Shown here one piece after another: positions 46,001 to 54,819 of a DNA stretch of 64,000 nucleotides. Under the pieces are notes generated by a model. That model did not search any database. It was not told the DNA's origin and saw nothing but the letters and a program-made list of their open reading frames with translations. Every line of letters begins with the position of its first letter. The stretch's first letter is position 1. The translations under genes and the position numbers were made by a program. The DNA is from Clostridia bacterium (GTDB lineage: Bacteria; Bacillota; Clostridia; UMGS1810). Where the stretch lies: NCBI GenBank assembly GCA_017436905.1, contig JAFSCF010000019.1:1-64000 (forward strand), given 5' to 3'.

Positions 46001-46717
46001 ATCGCCTTTATGCGTGGACTGCGCTTTTTCAAGCAAACGCTCATATGCACCGATATTCTGCGGATGTGTAAGATTTTCTCTTATTCTGGGCAAATCCGAT
46101 TTACGCACGAGGAGTCTTGGGTGCTCGTTCGGCGGAACTACTGCCGGAAGTGGCGCTCTTAAATCGCCCGAGCCATTATCATAGAGTACAGACTCGGTTT
46201 CAGGGATTTCGCCCATTCCCGTAGGCTGAAAGAACGGATCGCTGGTAATAATAACTTTATCCATCATACCGCCCATCTCACGGGCATAAAGTCGGATGGT
46301 GTGTTCACCCGCTTCAAACTTGGCAACAGCAACCTTTTTCCAGTAAAAATCGGTATGCTCAACACCAAAGTGGAATTCATGAACAACATTATCATGAATA
46401 AAATACATAGAGTCGCCATTGTACGCCGCAGGGTTTGCTATGCGGATATACATAGAATAATTAGCGGTTTCGTTAATAGTAATTTTAGCCTCGGTATTTA
46501 CGGGACCAAGGTCTTCGGGTACTCTTGCCACGACAGCATTTGTAACTGTAGCCGCAATATAATTACCGCCCGACGCTTTATCACTATGTTCCACAGAGAA
46601 ACTGCTGTGAATTGTAAAATCTTCCGCCTCGATAGCAATAGTATCTGCTGAAGCAACTATAGTGAGTGAGAGCATCAGCAATACGGCAGATGTGAGCGCA
46701 ATCAAGAATTTCTTCAT
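43043..46717 (-). CDS. Heparinase II/III-family polysaccharide lyase with F5/8 C-type domain
   Basis: This exported protein of 1224 residues probably cleaves uronic-acid polysaccharides. In order: signal peptide (1-24), carbohydrate-binding-like beta domain (about 27-165), helical toroid (about 205-560, starting HPRLLVRKSDLPRI), the heparinase C-terminal beta domain with GHTHVETGNF and YYKGMLALDSGSY, a copper-amine-oxidase-N-like module (about 975-1090), and a C-terminal F5/8 type C (CBM32-like) domain with NYSTYWCSSGAGEWIIYEL. The true substrate cannot be told. It follows its paralogue by 46 bases. Confidence 0.85.
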   Translation of the reverse strand: MKKFLIALTSAVLLMLSLTIVASADTIAIEAEDFTIHSSFSVEHSDKASGGNYIAATVTNAVVARVPEDLGPVNTEAKITINETANYSMYIRIANPAAYNGDSMYFIHDNVVHEFHFGVEHTDFYWKKVAVAKFEAGEHTIRLYAREMGGMMDKVIITSDPFFQPTGMGEIPETESVLYDNGSGDLRAPLPAVVPPNEHPRLLVRKSDLPRIRENLTHPQNIGAYERLLEKAQSTHKGDQASYSADLLEIMQSKAFLYLVNGDVEMGRQAVEMVMNHIERLQVATSFASDATMRSAGHAVFSTSCVYDWCYDLFTPEQRATYIQKCEDLITLNFEGGFPNVETQDIPTTAGHSVENPYYRDQLAFAIAVYDEKPFIYNNLVGVLNMNYFPLLNWYYPSHWMTQGVSTYGDFRYVWEMFCAYMLETLGQKPFPEGPHYSIYKSIYWRRPDGHYFTDSDETRKVFDNTYVKNSHALYFMAGNRYKDPYLKWQYYKNKASTDYVSSSLTGVTAPLYLIMNDTTVELNNRMQLPLTKYYPSPVGNMMARTSWEEGVDSPAVLASMKPQETYFSGHTHVETGNFTLYYKGMLALDSGSYEAPAYTKEDGTYVAGSQWGSGHYMNYLTTPIAHNVLMVYDPANKSEIRYGGQTMRPGAYNSIKTYSSFMGGSNKTAENLEYDYGPDKQEPEYSWLESDLSYGYKKELVKDYTRSYMFLNLFDEEIPAAFIIFDRVESTDASLTKSWLLHSQEEPKIEGNKVTIDRTEWHNSGRLTNTVVMPQKYQIDKVGGPGMEYWDGQANLEIYRQPIGDESGSWRIEVKPAEKKAQDYFLNVIQVSDPDDSIAHHEVTSNEQGEFVGVFLADRAVFMKKNEGKVSRDFTVTADGEGDISYIITNLAEGRWTVTDASGNEIASETVADEHGVLRFRTKSGTYKVHWDYEFGIEPKVFDILDDAKELDYTPVDVFINDKTYDRRGRLEGETIMLVLEDIASYTNGSEFSIDGSTFTAKGRVGEITGTIGSTEAVVNGEKVTLSVAPAYFDDLLYIPMDECMKNVFEYVADYDSLTYILYFRGGYYMVPGADFDIINVDDRNRADVITTTCSEINAEGNEPNVSLDNNYSTYWCSSGAGEWIIYELAETYDLTGVGLAWASGHIRQEHFAIHVSEDGEHWTEMWRGDSSGKTDRIEDFKFKQPVKAKYVKLECNENTVNQMNSLYETHIYCTEKIPYYEK

Positions 46718-46763
46718 ACGATTTCTCCTTTTTATATTCTGTTAATGTAGATTAACTTAATTA

Positions 46764-49700
46764 TCAATCAACTTTAGTGTAATTTATGGCATAAGTAGTA
46801 GCAGGACGAGTGTTAACAGTAAGATAAATAATCCCCTCAGTTTGTGAAGTCGTTGCCACCGAAACATCAAGCACAGTACCAAAAGATGTGCCGGTGCAAA
46901 CTATTTCGGGGATATCGCCTGTAAAATACGGCAATGTTATATTGTATGCAGTAACATTGGGAACAAAATTTTGGAGTGTAACTCCGTTTAATGATACACT
47001 GCTTATAGCAGTATCTTTACTGTCTTTTGACAATGGATTAATATTAGAATTATCCCATGCAAATAGTCTGGGTTCACCGCCATCAGTACCCTGCGGAACG
47101 GTAAGGCTTAATTTTAAACATGTTTCCGCATTATTTGGTTCGATTGTTCCAGTAGTTTTATGAACAGAAATAAGTTGTTCTCCATTATAAAACGCTGCAT
47201 ACAGAGTAACTGAATACTTACTTGATATATTATCAAGTTTTCTTACTTTAGATTTGAATGTGACTTTATTTCCTGCACTGAAATCATCTGTAAAATCACC
47301 GTTTTCGTCAACCCAAGCAGGATTTTCAAGCGAAAAGCCATCGAGATTAATTTTATACGACGGAACATATTCTAAATATAATATATATGTGAGTTCATCG
47401 TAACTTGATTTAAAACTGCATACGTTTTTCATAACTTCAAGCGGAACGTAAAGTACGCCGTCTGTTATTTGCGGTGCTGCAGCGAGTGCAATCTCTTCGC
47501 CATTTACGGTGGCTGATGTATTGCCAACCATACCGTGGATTATTCCGTTTCCACCGCTTGCGGTGAAGGTATTGCCGTCTATGTTATAAGAAGATTTTGT
47601 ATGCTCAGCCAAATCCTCAAGTGCAATCATAACTGTGTTGCCGCTCAGGAGTGCTTTCCCATTGTAGTTTTCGTTGATAAACACACTTACGGGCGTGTAC
47701 GATAAAGTTCTGGCATCGTCTTTTATGTTGAAAGTTTTTGGTGTAATGCCCGACTGTGCACTGTACGACACATTATATTTACCGGCAGGAGCACAGAAGT
47801 GGAGCACGCCGTGTTCAGCGGATATTGCAGATGTTACAACCGTGACGCCTGATGAGTCAGTAACTGTCCAGTTGCCCTCGGCAAGGTTTGTAATGATATA
47901 TGAAATATCACCCGAGCCGCTTGCAGTAACGGTAAAGTTTGTGCTTACGCTGCCTTTATCCTTTTTCATAAATACTGCGCAATCGGCAATGAATACACCT
48001 ACAAAACTGCCCTGCTCATTTGAAGTTACCTCTAAAGGAGTAATGGCGTTGTCATCGTCGCTGACCTGCATTATATTAAGGAAGTAATCTTTTTTAGATG
48101 CAGTTGACGGACTAATTTCTACACGCCATGTACCACTTTCGTCGCCTTTCGGCTGACGATAGATTTTTGCATTGGTTGTTCCTGTCCAGTATTCTTCGCC
48201 CTCGCCACCAACTTTTGTTACGGACGGATTTTCAGGCATAAGAACTGTATTGACAAGTCTGCCGCTGTTGTGCCATTCACTGCGGCGGATAGTTATATTA
48301 TTGCCATTAACATCAGGCTCTTCCTGTGAGTGAAGAAGCCAAGACTTGGTGTAATTTGCGTCAGTAGATTCCATACGGTCAAATACTATAAGCGCTGCAG
48401 GAATTTCATCGTCAAAGAGGTTTAAAAACATATACGAGCGAGAATAATCTGCAACTCTGTCTTCTCTGTAACCTGATGTAAGGTCGCCCTCTATATAACT
48501 GTACTCTGGCTCAAATTTATCTGGACCGTAATCGTAACCGATAATATCGCCGGTTTTATGAGAGCCATTAATGAATTCATCATATGTTGTGAGTGCAGAT
48601 TTAGCACCGTCTTGCATCCATTGACCGCCGAGGTATATTTCCTCCGGCTTAGATGAATCGTAAACAGATAATATGTTGTGTGCAACGGGAGCGGAGAGGT
48701 AATTCATATAATGTCCTGAACCCCAGCCTGAACCGGGGTATCCGTCTTTAGCAGGTGCCTCATAAGCACCTGAATCAAGCGCAAGCATACCTTTATAGTA
48801 GAATTGGAACGAGCCAACCTCACGATGCATATGACCGCCATAGTAATTTTCAAATGGTTTCATAACGGCAATCGCTGTGGGTGAATCTGCGCCTTCGTCC
48901 CAGCCGGTACGGGCGATCATTGCACCTATTGGCGAGCCGTAATACTGGGTATAGGGAAGTTCAAGATTGTTTTTAAGCGGAACGCTTGTGTCGTTCAAAA
49001 GCAGATACAAAGGTGCATTTACACCGGTATAACCGGCATCTGTATACTCGGTTTCGGCTTTATCGTGATAATATCTCCACTTAACTGTGGAGTCTTTATA
49101 AAGATTTCCAATCAAAAACAGCGTAGAGTGGTCTACAGAATGGAAAGTGTTGTTGAATGTTTTGGTAGTTTCGTCGGCATCCATTATAAATCCACCGTCA
49201 GGTCTGCGAAAGTATATGTATTTATATGCCATATTCTGCTGTGATGCGTCAAAGACGGCATCACCTATACCATATTTTAAAATATAAGCAGAGATAACTT
49301 CCCAGTATGTACGGAAAAGTCCGTAAGTGTACACACCCTGATGATTCCATCCTGAGGGATAGAGGTCATTTCTCCAAGGAATATAATTTTCTAAAAGCAC
49401 GCCTGCAAGACTATTATATACAAACGGCTTTTCATCATAAACGGCTATGCTCAATGCAAGTAAATCCTTGAAAATGGGGTTTTCGTCACGGTGTCCGGCA
49501 TTACCTGTAGTGCCGGGGAGTTCAACTATTGGATATCCTCCCTCAAAATAACGTGTGGCAAGGTCTTCGCACTTTTCAATATATTCAAGTTTGTCTTCTT
49601 TTTTAAACAAATCATAACACCAGTCATAAACGCAGGCAGACGCAAATATAAAGTGACCTGCAAAACGCATAGTGGTATCATTTGCGCTGTTACCAGCGAG

Positions 49701-50552
49701 GGTGAATTTACGCATATGATTTAGCACCATGGTAACCGCCTGCTCACCATATGTTTTGTTGGCTTCGTTATCTATAAGGTACATAAACGCTTTAGACTGC
49801 ATAATCTCTAAAAGGTCTGCGCTGTACGACGACTGATTTCCCGTATGAGAACTTTTTGCCAACTCTTTAACACGTGCATATGCGGCGGCATTTTGCGGGT
49901 GGTTAAGATTATTTTTAATTCTTGAAATATCAGATTCATTCACTAAAAGTCTTGGGTGTCCGCTTATGGGCTTAACCTCGGGCGGAGCAATGGGCAGGTC
50001 TGCCTCGTTATATGTAGGCTGAGGCAAAGTTTCAACTTTTCCTTGCGGAAGATACGCAATGTTGTTTGTAATTAAAATCTTGTCAATTTTAGCACCGGAC
50101 TCACGGCTATAAAGACGAATTGTGTATTGCTTACCCGCTTCTAAATTTTTAATGCCGACTTTTTTCCATTGGAAAGACAAATCGTCCGAGCCGAAGTGCA
50201 CATCGTAGAGGTGTCTGTCTGTGCTGTCACCAATTGCAAACCACACAGAGTCACCATTGTATGCAGACGGGTTTGCAACACGGATAAAAATATAATGGTT
50301 AGCTGTGGTTTCAACGCTGAAAGACGCCTCTGCCTCTACACCTCCGAACTGTGATTCGTTGGTAATTTCGGCATTGAAAGCACCTGCCACAATATAAGCA
50401 TTACCCGATGCATCGGAAGAATATTGCTTGCTAAAATTTTTTGTGATTGTAAAATCCTCTGCCTCAAAAGCCAAGGAATCTGCGCTTGCAACAACAATAA
50501 GCAAAAACATAAAAAATATTGATGATATAACTGATATTGAAAGTTTTTTCAT
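46764..50552 (-). CDS. Heparinase II/III-family polysaccharide lyase, paralogue
   Basis: The 1262-residue exported protein is close in layout to the next gene's product: signal peptide, carbohydrate-binding-like domain, toroid starting HPRLLVNESDISRI, beta domain with GGHMHREVGSF and YYKGMLALDSGAY, and a copper-amine-oxidase-N-like module. Its C-terminus differs: an Ig-like module (NLDGFSLENPAW...LFAWDNSN) and a cadherin-like module ending AINYTKVD replace the F5/8 domain. ATG 50552 is chosen over a frame opening at 50639, because the signal peptide starts there and GAAGG precedes it. The 5' side carries two strong RNA hairpins. Confidence 0.85.
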   Translation of the reverse strand: MKKLSISVISSIFFMFLLIVVASADSLAFEAEDFTITKNFSKQYSSDASGNAYIVAGAFNAEITNESQFGGVEAEASFSVETTANHYIFIRVANPSAYNGDSVWFAIGDSTDRHLYDVHFGSDDLSFQWKKVGIKNLEAGKQYTIRLYSRESGAKIDKILITNNIAYLPQGKVETLPQPTYNEADLPIAPPEVKPISGHPRLLVNESDISRIKNNLNHPQNAAAYARVKELAKSSHTGNQSSYSADLLEIMQSKAFMYLIDNEANKTYGEQAVTMVLNHMRKFTLAGNSANDTTMRFAGHFIFASACVYDWCYDLFKKEDKLEYIEKCEDLATRYFEGGYPIVELPGTTGNAGHRDENPIFKDLLALSIAVYDEKPFVYNSLAGVLLENYIPWRNDLYPSGWNHQGVYTYGLFRTYWEVISAYILKYGIGDAVFDASQQNMAYKYIYFRRPDGGFIMDADETTKTFNNTFHSVDHSTLFLIGNLYKDSTVKWRYYHDKAETEYTDAGYTGVNAPLYLLLNDTSVPLKNNLELPYTQYYGSPIGAMIARTGWDEGADSPTAIAVMKPFENYYGGHMHREVGSFQFYYKGMLALDSGAYEAPAKDGYPGSGWGSGHYMNYLSAPVAHNILSVYDSSKPEEIYLGGQWMQDGAKSALTTYDEFINGSHKTGDIIGYDYGPDKFEPEYSYIEGDLTSGYREDRVADYSRSYMFLNLFDDEIPAALIVFDRMESTDANYTKSWLLHSQEEPDVNGNNITIRRSEWHNSGRLVNTVLMPENPSVTKVGGEGEEYWTGTTNAKIYRQPKGDESGTWRVEISPSTASKKDYFLNIMQVSDDDNAITPLEVTSNEQGSFVGVFIADCAVFMKKDKGSVSTNFTVTASGSGDISYIITNLAEGNWTVTDSSGVTVVTSAISAEHGVLHFCAPAGKYNVSYSAQSGITPKTFNIKDDARTLSYTPVSVFINENYNGKALLSGNTVMIALEDLAEHTKSSYNIDGNTFTASGGNGIIHGMVGNTSATVNGEEIALAAAPQITDGVLYVPLEVMKNVCSFKSSYDELTYILYLEYVPSYKINLDGFSLENPAWVDENGDFTDDFSAGNKVTFKSKVRKLDNISSKYSVTLYAAFYNGEQLISVHKTTGTIEPNNAETCLKLSLTVPQGTDGGEPRLFAWDNSNINPLSKDSKDTAISSVSLNGVTLQNFVPNVTAYNITLPYFTGDIPEIVCTGTSFGTVLDVSVATTSQTEGIIYLTVNTRPATTYAINYTKVD

Positions 50553-50581
50553 ATTTTTGCCTTCTTTCTTATAATATTTTA

Positions 50582-50664
50582 GGTTAAGCAGATACGTAAA
50601 TACTTGATTTACATATCTGCCTAACCCCCGAAGACGCACAACTGCGTCCTCGGGAATAGGTTAG
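50582..50664 (-). repeat. Two overlapping RNA stem-loops between exported-protein genes
   Basis: In the minus-strand transcript, hairpin 1 pairs CTAACC and CCCGAGGACGCA with TGCGTCTTCGGG and GGTTAG (50621-50664). Hairpin 2 pairs a 20-base arm beginning GGTTAGGCAGATA with one ending TATCTGCTTAACC (50582-50626). Both use the same GGTTA, so the outer part of hairpin 1 and hairpin 2 exclude each other. The three imperfect positions are G-U in the transcribed strand but A-C on the other. No T tract follows, so this is not a standard terminator. Confidence 0.8.
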
Positions 50665-50671
50665 TTAAAAA

Positions 50672-52654
50672 TTATTTTTGTTTGATGAACATTACAGGAT
50701 GATGGCCTGTAGAAGCACCGCCCCATGCAAGCGGAATTGCAAATGTAGCAGTTCTCTGTCCTTGCGGAACTTCAAGTTCAAGTTTATAAAGTCCGTCAGG
50801 ATGGAACACAGATTCACCTGTAGTATCTGTACCTGCAAATTGCTCTGCAGTAATATAATAAGAATCAGCACAATTCCATGTACTTGTATTTCTTGTTATA
50901 AGATCTTCATCCATAAGTGTGGCATCAGCAATAGCAGGATAACTTGCAACATTAGTTGCATTGGAACTGAAATATAAAGTTGCATCTCTGTTTATAGTGA
51001 ATGTAGCCACAGGAGTCATAGTGTTGTTAATTCCAAAAGCATTTTTCCAGAAATATGCATATCCACCTTCCATTTCAGACGGGAACTTATGAAAATAAGG
51101 GTATGTGTCTACATTACATCTTGTAAGGTATGAACTCCAGAAAGTGCCACCGGCTGTTCCCTGAGGAGCAGCATAGTAATTACCATCGTCACGCACGGTA
51201 AAATTAGGAACAAGCAATGTTGAACTTGGCGCAAGACCATATTCCTGAGGCGCAACCGCTTCGCTACCATCAGCAGCAAGACCTTTAATGGTAACAGATG
51301 TCACCTCAAGCGGAACATCAATAAACGGCATTTCAGCATCTTCCTCTATAAACTCGTAGAAGATATGGGGGAAATCCCATGTTCCTGCGCTTTGCACCTT
51401 TAATGTGGCAGTTACAGATTCCTGACCGGCAGGAACAATAACATCATAGTAATACATGCGATTCTCAAAAGTATGGTTTGCACTTTGCGATGTTTCCTTC
51501 ATAACCTTATATGATGTAGTTGCGGCAGTAGTGTCACCTAATCGCAACTGATTAAATGCATATGTACCCACATGCGTTCCATTCGCATCTTTCCAACTTT
51601 CATTAGCCGACACGTAGAAACGAACACTTTTATTTGTTGTAAATGTAATAGTGTCTTTAGCGGAATATACTGTACCGGGGTTAGTATAAGGAACCATAAT
51701 ATAGTTCATACCGACAAATCTTTCGGGCAAATCCATATAGAACCAGTAAGGAACTTTATTACTATATGAGGAATTTACATAATCTTTAAGACCTGTATAT
51801 ACGTCCACGTCATAAACATCTTTGATTGTTTTTGTATAGTCACCTGTTGCATCGTCATAGAAATCTTCTGCAACAAGATTTGGTTTCACTATACCGTTTG
51901 TAAGTTTCGAGTTGATATTTTCTGATGAATCAGTATAGGTTGCATCAATGTATTCATCCCAAAAAGATAAATTTGTAAGTGATGGCTCTGCTTTAGTATA
52001 ATTTATAACATATGCTTTGGTAGCACCGCCTGTAGATGAAGTAGTGATAGTAATTTTGCCGTCTTCGTACGAAGTGCTGAATTTAGTGGAAATGTCCTCG
52101 GCAGATACCTCTACAGTAGGAGTGCCGTTTGAACTTGCAGGCAATACAACAGTACCAATGCCGTTTTCGTCAAATGTAACTTTTTTGCCGCCAACAACAG
52201 CATACTCTAAATTAGCATTATCCGAACCAAATTCAGCGGGTTTGGAAAGTGCTTCCATATTAAGAATGTCACTCCAGAAATATGTTTGCACAGTGCAGCC
52301 TGCGGGAGTTGCAGGCAGAGTAATCTGCGCCAGAGCGTCATCGTCGGCACCTGCAGCAAGTGTAAGTTTATCAGAAGCAAACTTAATAAGTTTACCGTTT
52401 TGATACGCCAAAAGTATCAAAGTAACATCGCCGGATGCAGCACCCGTATTTTTAATATTTGCTTTGGCTTTTATAACCTGATTGGCTGTGAAATTAGTAA
52501 AATCTGTAATTGTTGAGTTGTCTGCGTTACAATAGTCAAAAGTCACTACATCAAAAGCAGCGGCGGAATCCTCCGCCGCTACCTCTGATTGGGTATATAA
52601 TGAAAAAAACATTGTAACGAGAAGAATAAGTGAAAAAAGTCTGTTTTTCTTCAT
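50672..52654 (-). CDS. Secreted repeat protein of unrecognised family (660 aa)
   Basis: No named family is recognised. The exported protein has a signal peptide (about 1-27), an Ig-like module (about 30-145), a cadherin-like module ending YVINYTK (about 147-222), and two copies of a domain of about 200-220 residues. Copy 1 (about 226-445) has PYWFYMDLPERFVGMNYIM, TITFTTNKSVRFYVS and TWDFPHIFYEF. Copy 2 (about 446-660) is divergent, with YPYFHKFPSEMEGGYAYFW, ATFTINRDATLYFSS and HHPVMFIKQ in the same order. It lies between the related 645-aa gene and the lyases. Confidence 0.8.
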   Translation of the reverse strand: MKKNRLFSLILLVTMFFSLYTQSEVAAEDSAAAFDVVTFDYCNADNSTITDFTNFTANQVIKAKANIKNTGAASGDVTLILLAYQNGKLIKFASDKLTLAAGADDDALAQITLPATPAGCTVQTYFWSDILNMEALSKPAEFGSDNANLEYAVVGGKKVTFDENGIGTVVLPASSNGTPTVEVSAEDISTKFSTSYEDGKITITTSSTGGATKAYVINYTKAEPSLTNLSFWDEYIDATYTDSSENINSKLTNGIVKPNLVAEDFYDDATGDYTKTIKDVYDVDVYTGLKDYVNSSYSNKVPYWFYMDLPERFVGMNYIMVPYTNPGTVYSAKDTITFTTNKSVRFYVSANESWKDANGTHVGTYAFNQLRLGDTTAATTSYKVMKETSQSANHTFENRMYYYDVIVPAGQESVTATLKVQSAGTWDFPHIFYEFIEEDAEMPFIDVPLEVTSVTIKGLAADGSEAVAPQEYGLAPSSTLLVPNFTVRDDGNYYAAPQGTAGGTFWSSYLTRCNVDTYPYFHKFPSEMEGGYAYFWKNAFGINNTMTPVATFTINRDATLYFSSNATNVASYPAIADATLMDEDLITRNTSTWNCADSYYITAEQFAGTDTTGESVFHPDGLYKLELEVPQGQRTATFAIPLAWGGASTGHHPVMFIKQK

Positions 52655-52712
52655 ATGATTACCTCGTAAATCTATATATGTTGATAGGAATTATTTGTGT
52701 TTTGTCAAACTA

Positions 52713-54650
52713 TTATTCAATTGCTTCGTAGAAGATATGTGGGAAATCCCATGTTCCTGCACTACGAACTTTCAATGTAGCAGTTGCGGATGTTTCACCT
52801 TCAGGAACTATAATGTCGTATACATACACATCATTTGTATGACTCTTTTCTGCAGCAGTTGTCATAGCATATAAGTCAGCATACGAAGTTGTAAGTGATA
52901 CAGAATCACCTGGTGCAGTATATTTGAATGTGTATGTTCCATCAAGCACCGCGCCATCATCTATCCAAGCAGAAGGAGCAGATACATAGAAACGTACACT
53001 TCTATCTGTTGTGAAAGTAATGGTATCGTAACCTGCATATACAGTATCGGTGTTATAGGGAACCATAATATATTGCATACCAACAAATTTTTCAGGCATA
53101 TCCATATAGAACCAATATGGATATCTGTTCGAAACGATTGGTGTTACATAATTAGACATATCAGCAAGTGAAGAAACACCCAAAGCATCTCTCAAATTCT
53201 TTGTATATCCCTGTGTACTTTCGTCATAAAAGTCTTCCGCATTAAGGTTAGGTTTTACTGTGCCGAGTTTTACAGGATTGCTTGCTGTAGTTTCAGTATA
53301 TGTGCTATCACTCGTATAAGATACGTTTGTAAGATTTACAACTGGCTCAGTTGCGGGAGTATCTATAAATTCATAGAAAATATGAGGAACATCCCAAGTG
53401 CCAGCAGTTTGCACTCTTAAAGTTGCAGTAGCGGATGTTTCACCCTCAGGAACTATAATCTCATATTTATATACATTTGATGTGAAAGTATAGTTTGCAC
53501 CGGTTGAAGTTGATTTCAAATCCTTATATGATGTAGTTGTAGCATTACTATCACCCATTCTTACCTGATTAAATGTATATGCTCCGTCAAAAACAGCACC
53601 ATCACTAACCCAACTTGAAGGAGATGCTATATAAAAACGTACACTCTTGTTTGTTGTAAATGTAATAGTATCTTGACTCGAATATACAGCACCTGGATTA
53701 GTATAAGGAGCCATAATATAGTTCATACCAACAAATTTCTCCGGAAGGTCCATATAGAACCAATAGGGGTCTCTGCCATTTAAAGTAGGAGTTACATAAT
53801 CTGCAAGTCCGTTGTATACTCCAACACCGTAAACATTGTTAATTGTTTTTGTATAGTCGCCTGTTGCTTCATCATAGAAAAGACTGGCATCAAGATTAGG
53901 TCTTACTGTGCCGAGTTCTAAGTTCGATGCTTCTGTTCCAACAGTATATGTGGTGTCAATGTTCTCATCCCAGTATGATACATTTGTAAGCGCACCAACA
54001 ATCTGAGTGATTGTGTAATTTACAGTATAAACATTTGCGCCAACAGTAATTGTAGCGGATGTTTTATCTGTATTGTAAGCAACATCAGCATCTATAAGAC
54101 CTGTAGCGGTTACTTTTACAGCGGGTTCATCAGATGTGCCTGCAGGAAGAGTTACGTTGTATGTTGTTGTTGCAGCATCAAAACCTGCCACTTCAACTCC
54201 ACCAAGTTTAATACCTGTTACTTTTGCTTCGTCAGATGGTTTGGAGATAGGAGTAATCATATCGCCATTCCAAAGGAAAACTCTGAGTTCAGGGTTAGTT
54301 GTACCTGTAGGAATTGTAAGGCTTAATTCATTTACCTGAGTAGTACCGGCAAAAGGATAAGCCTTTTTAGATGCTGCCACATCTACCAATGCATCATTTG
54401 AGTATACAGCGGCAATAACAGAAGCAGCATCTTCTGTGTTGTTAAGCCCTTTAACTCTCTGCAAAGTAACATTAACTGTTACATCGCCGGCAGCCAAAGT
54501 GTTGCCGCCTGTAGAGTTAAGCACGCTGAACTCTTTAACTTCAAATTTGTCTACTACTGCGTTTGCAGATGCTAAAGTAAATGAACTCATTGCTGTAACG
54601 AGCATCATAAATACCATAACAAGTGCTGCAGTTTTTTTGAATAATCTCAT
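52713..54650 (-). CDS. Secreted repeat protein of unrecognised family (645 aa)
   Basis: A paralogue of the next gene's product. The exported protein has a signal peptide (about 1-28), an Ig-like module ending LRVFLWNGDMITPISKPS, a cadherin-like module ending YTVNYTITQ, and two close copies of the same roughly 200-residue domain (about 220-430 and 440-645). Each has PYWFYMDLPEKFVGM or PYWFYMDMPEKFVGM, DTITFTT, VPEGETSATATL and HIFYE. Ligand or enzyme activity is not evident; there is no clear catalytic motif, so binding or structural function is likely. GGAGGAA precedes the ATG. It is first in the operon. Confidence 0.8.
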   Translation of the reverse strand: MRLFKKTAALVMVFMMLVTAMSSFTLASANAVVDKFEVKEFSVLNSTGGNTLAAGDVTVNVTLQRVKGLNNTEDAASVIAAVYSNDALVDVAASKKAYPFAGTTQVNELSLTIPTGTTNPELRVFLWNGDMITPISKPSDEAKVTGIKLGGVEVAGFDAATTTYNVTLPAGTSDEPAVKVTATGLIDADVAYNTDKTSATITVGANVYTVNYTITQIVGALTNVSYWDENIDTTYTVGTEASNLELGTVRPNLDASLFYDEATGDYTKTINNVYGVGVYNGLADYVTPTLNGRDPYWFYMDLPEKFVGMNYIMAPYTNPGAVYSSQDTITFTTNKSVRFYIASPSSWVSDGAVFDGAYTFNQVRMGDSNATTTSYKDLKSTSTGANYTFTSNVYKYEIIVPEGETSATATLRVQTAGTWDVPHIFYEFIDTPATEPVVNLTNVSYTSDSTYTETTASNPVKLGTVKPNLNAEDFYDESTQGYTKNLRDALGVSSLADMSNYVTPIVSNRYPYWFYMDMPEKFVGMQYIMVPYNTDTVYAGYDTITFTTDRSVRFYVSAPSAWIDDGAVLDGTYTFKYTAPGDSVSLTTSYADLYAMTTAAEKSHTNDVYVYDIIVPEGETSATATLKVRSAGTWDFPHIFYEAIE

Positions 54651-54812
54651 AGTTGTCGTTCCTCCTTTTAAAATTTTATATATATGATTAATGCTTACAT
54701 AAAAAGTGACTTAGATAATAATTGGGAAACTAAAAAACGTTTCCCGAAAAAATTGCTTAAGTTATGTTTGATATGTTCTGGTAAGAACATATCAAAGGGG
54801 TACCCCTTTGAT
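54651..54812 (-). promoter_or_regulatory. Structured 5' leader of the exported-protein operon
   Basis: The leader of about 160 nt holds three inverted repeats. There is a perfect 22-bp palindrome (54791-54812, half ATCAAAGGGGT), an overlapping perfect 10-bp stem GATATGTTCT/AGAACATATC (54770-54793, four-base loop), and GGGAAAC/GTTTCCC (54724-54745). The palindrome begins at the predicted transcription start, so it may be an operator, an mRNA-protecting stem, or both. Confidence 0.6.
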
Positions 54813-54819
54813 TAATTTA

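Noticed and set aside
50553-50639. Upstream start of the first lyase at 50639
   Set aside because: It would place 29 non-signal residues before a clear signal peptide and read through the end of the intercistronic hairpin region; ATG 50552 has its own ribosome-binding site.
52713-54650. Long direct repeats suggesting a CRISPR or mobile repeat
   Set aside because: They are an in-frame duplication of a coding domain with diverged third positions, not a spacer-repeat array.
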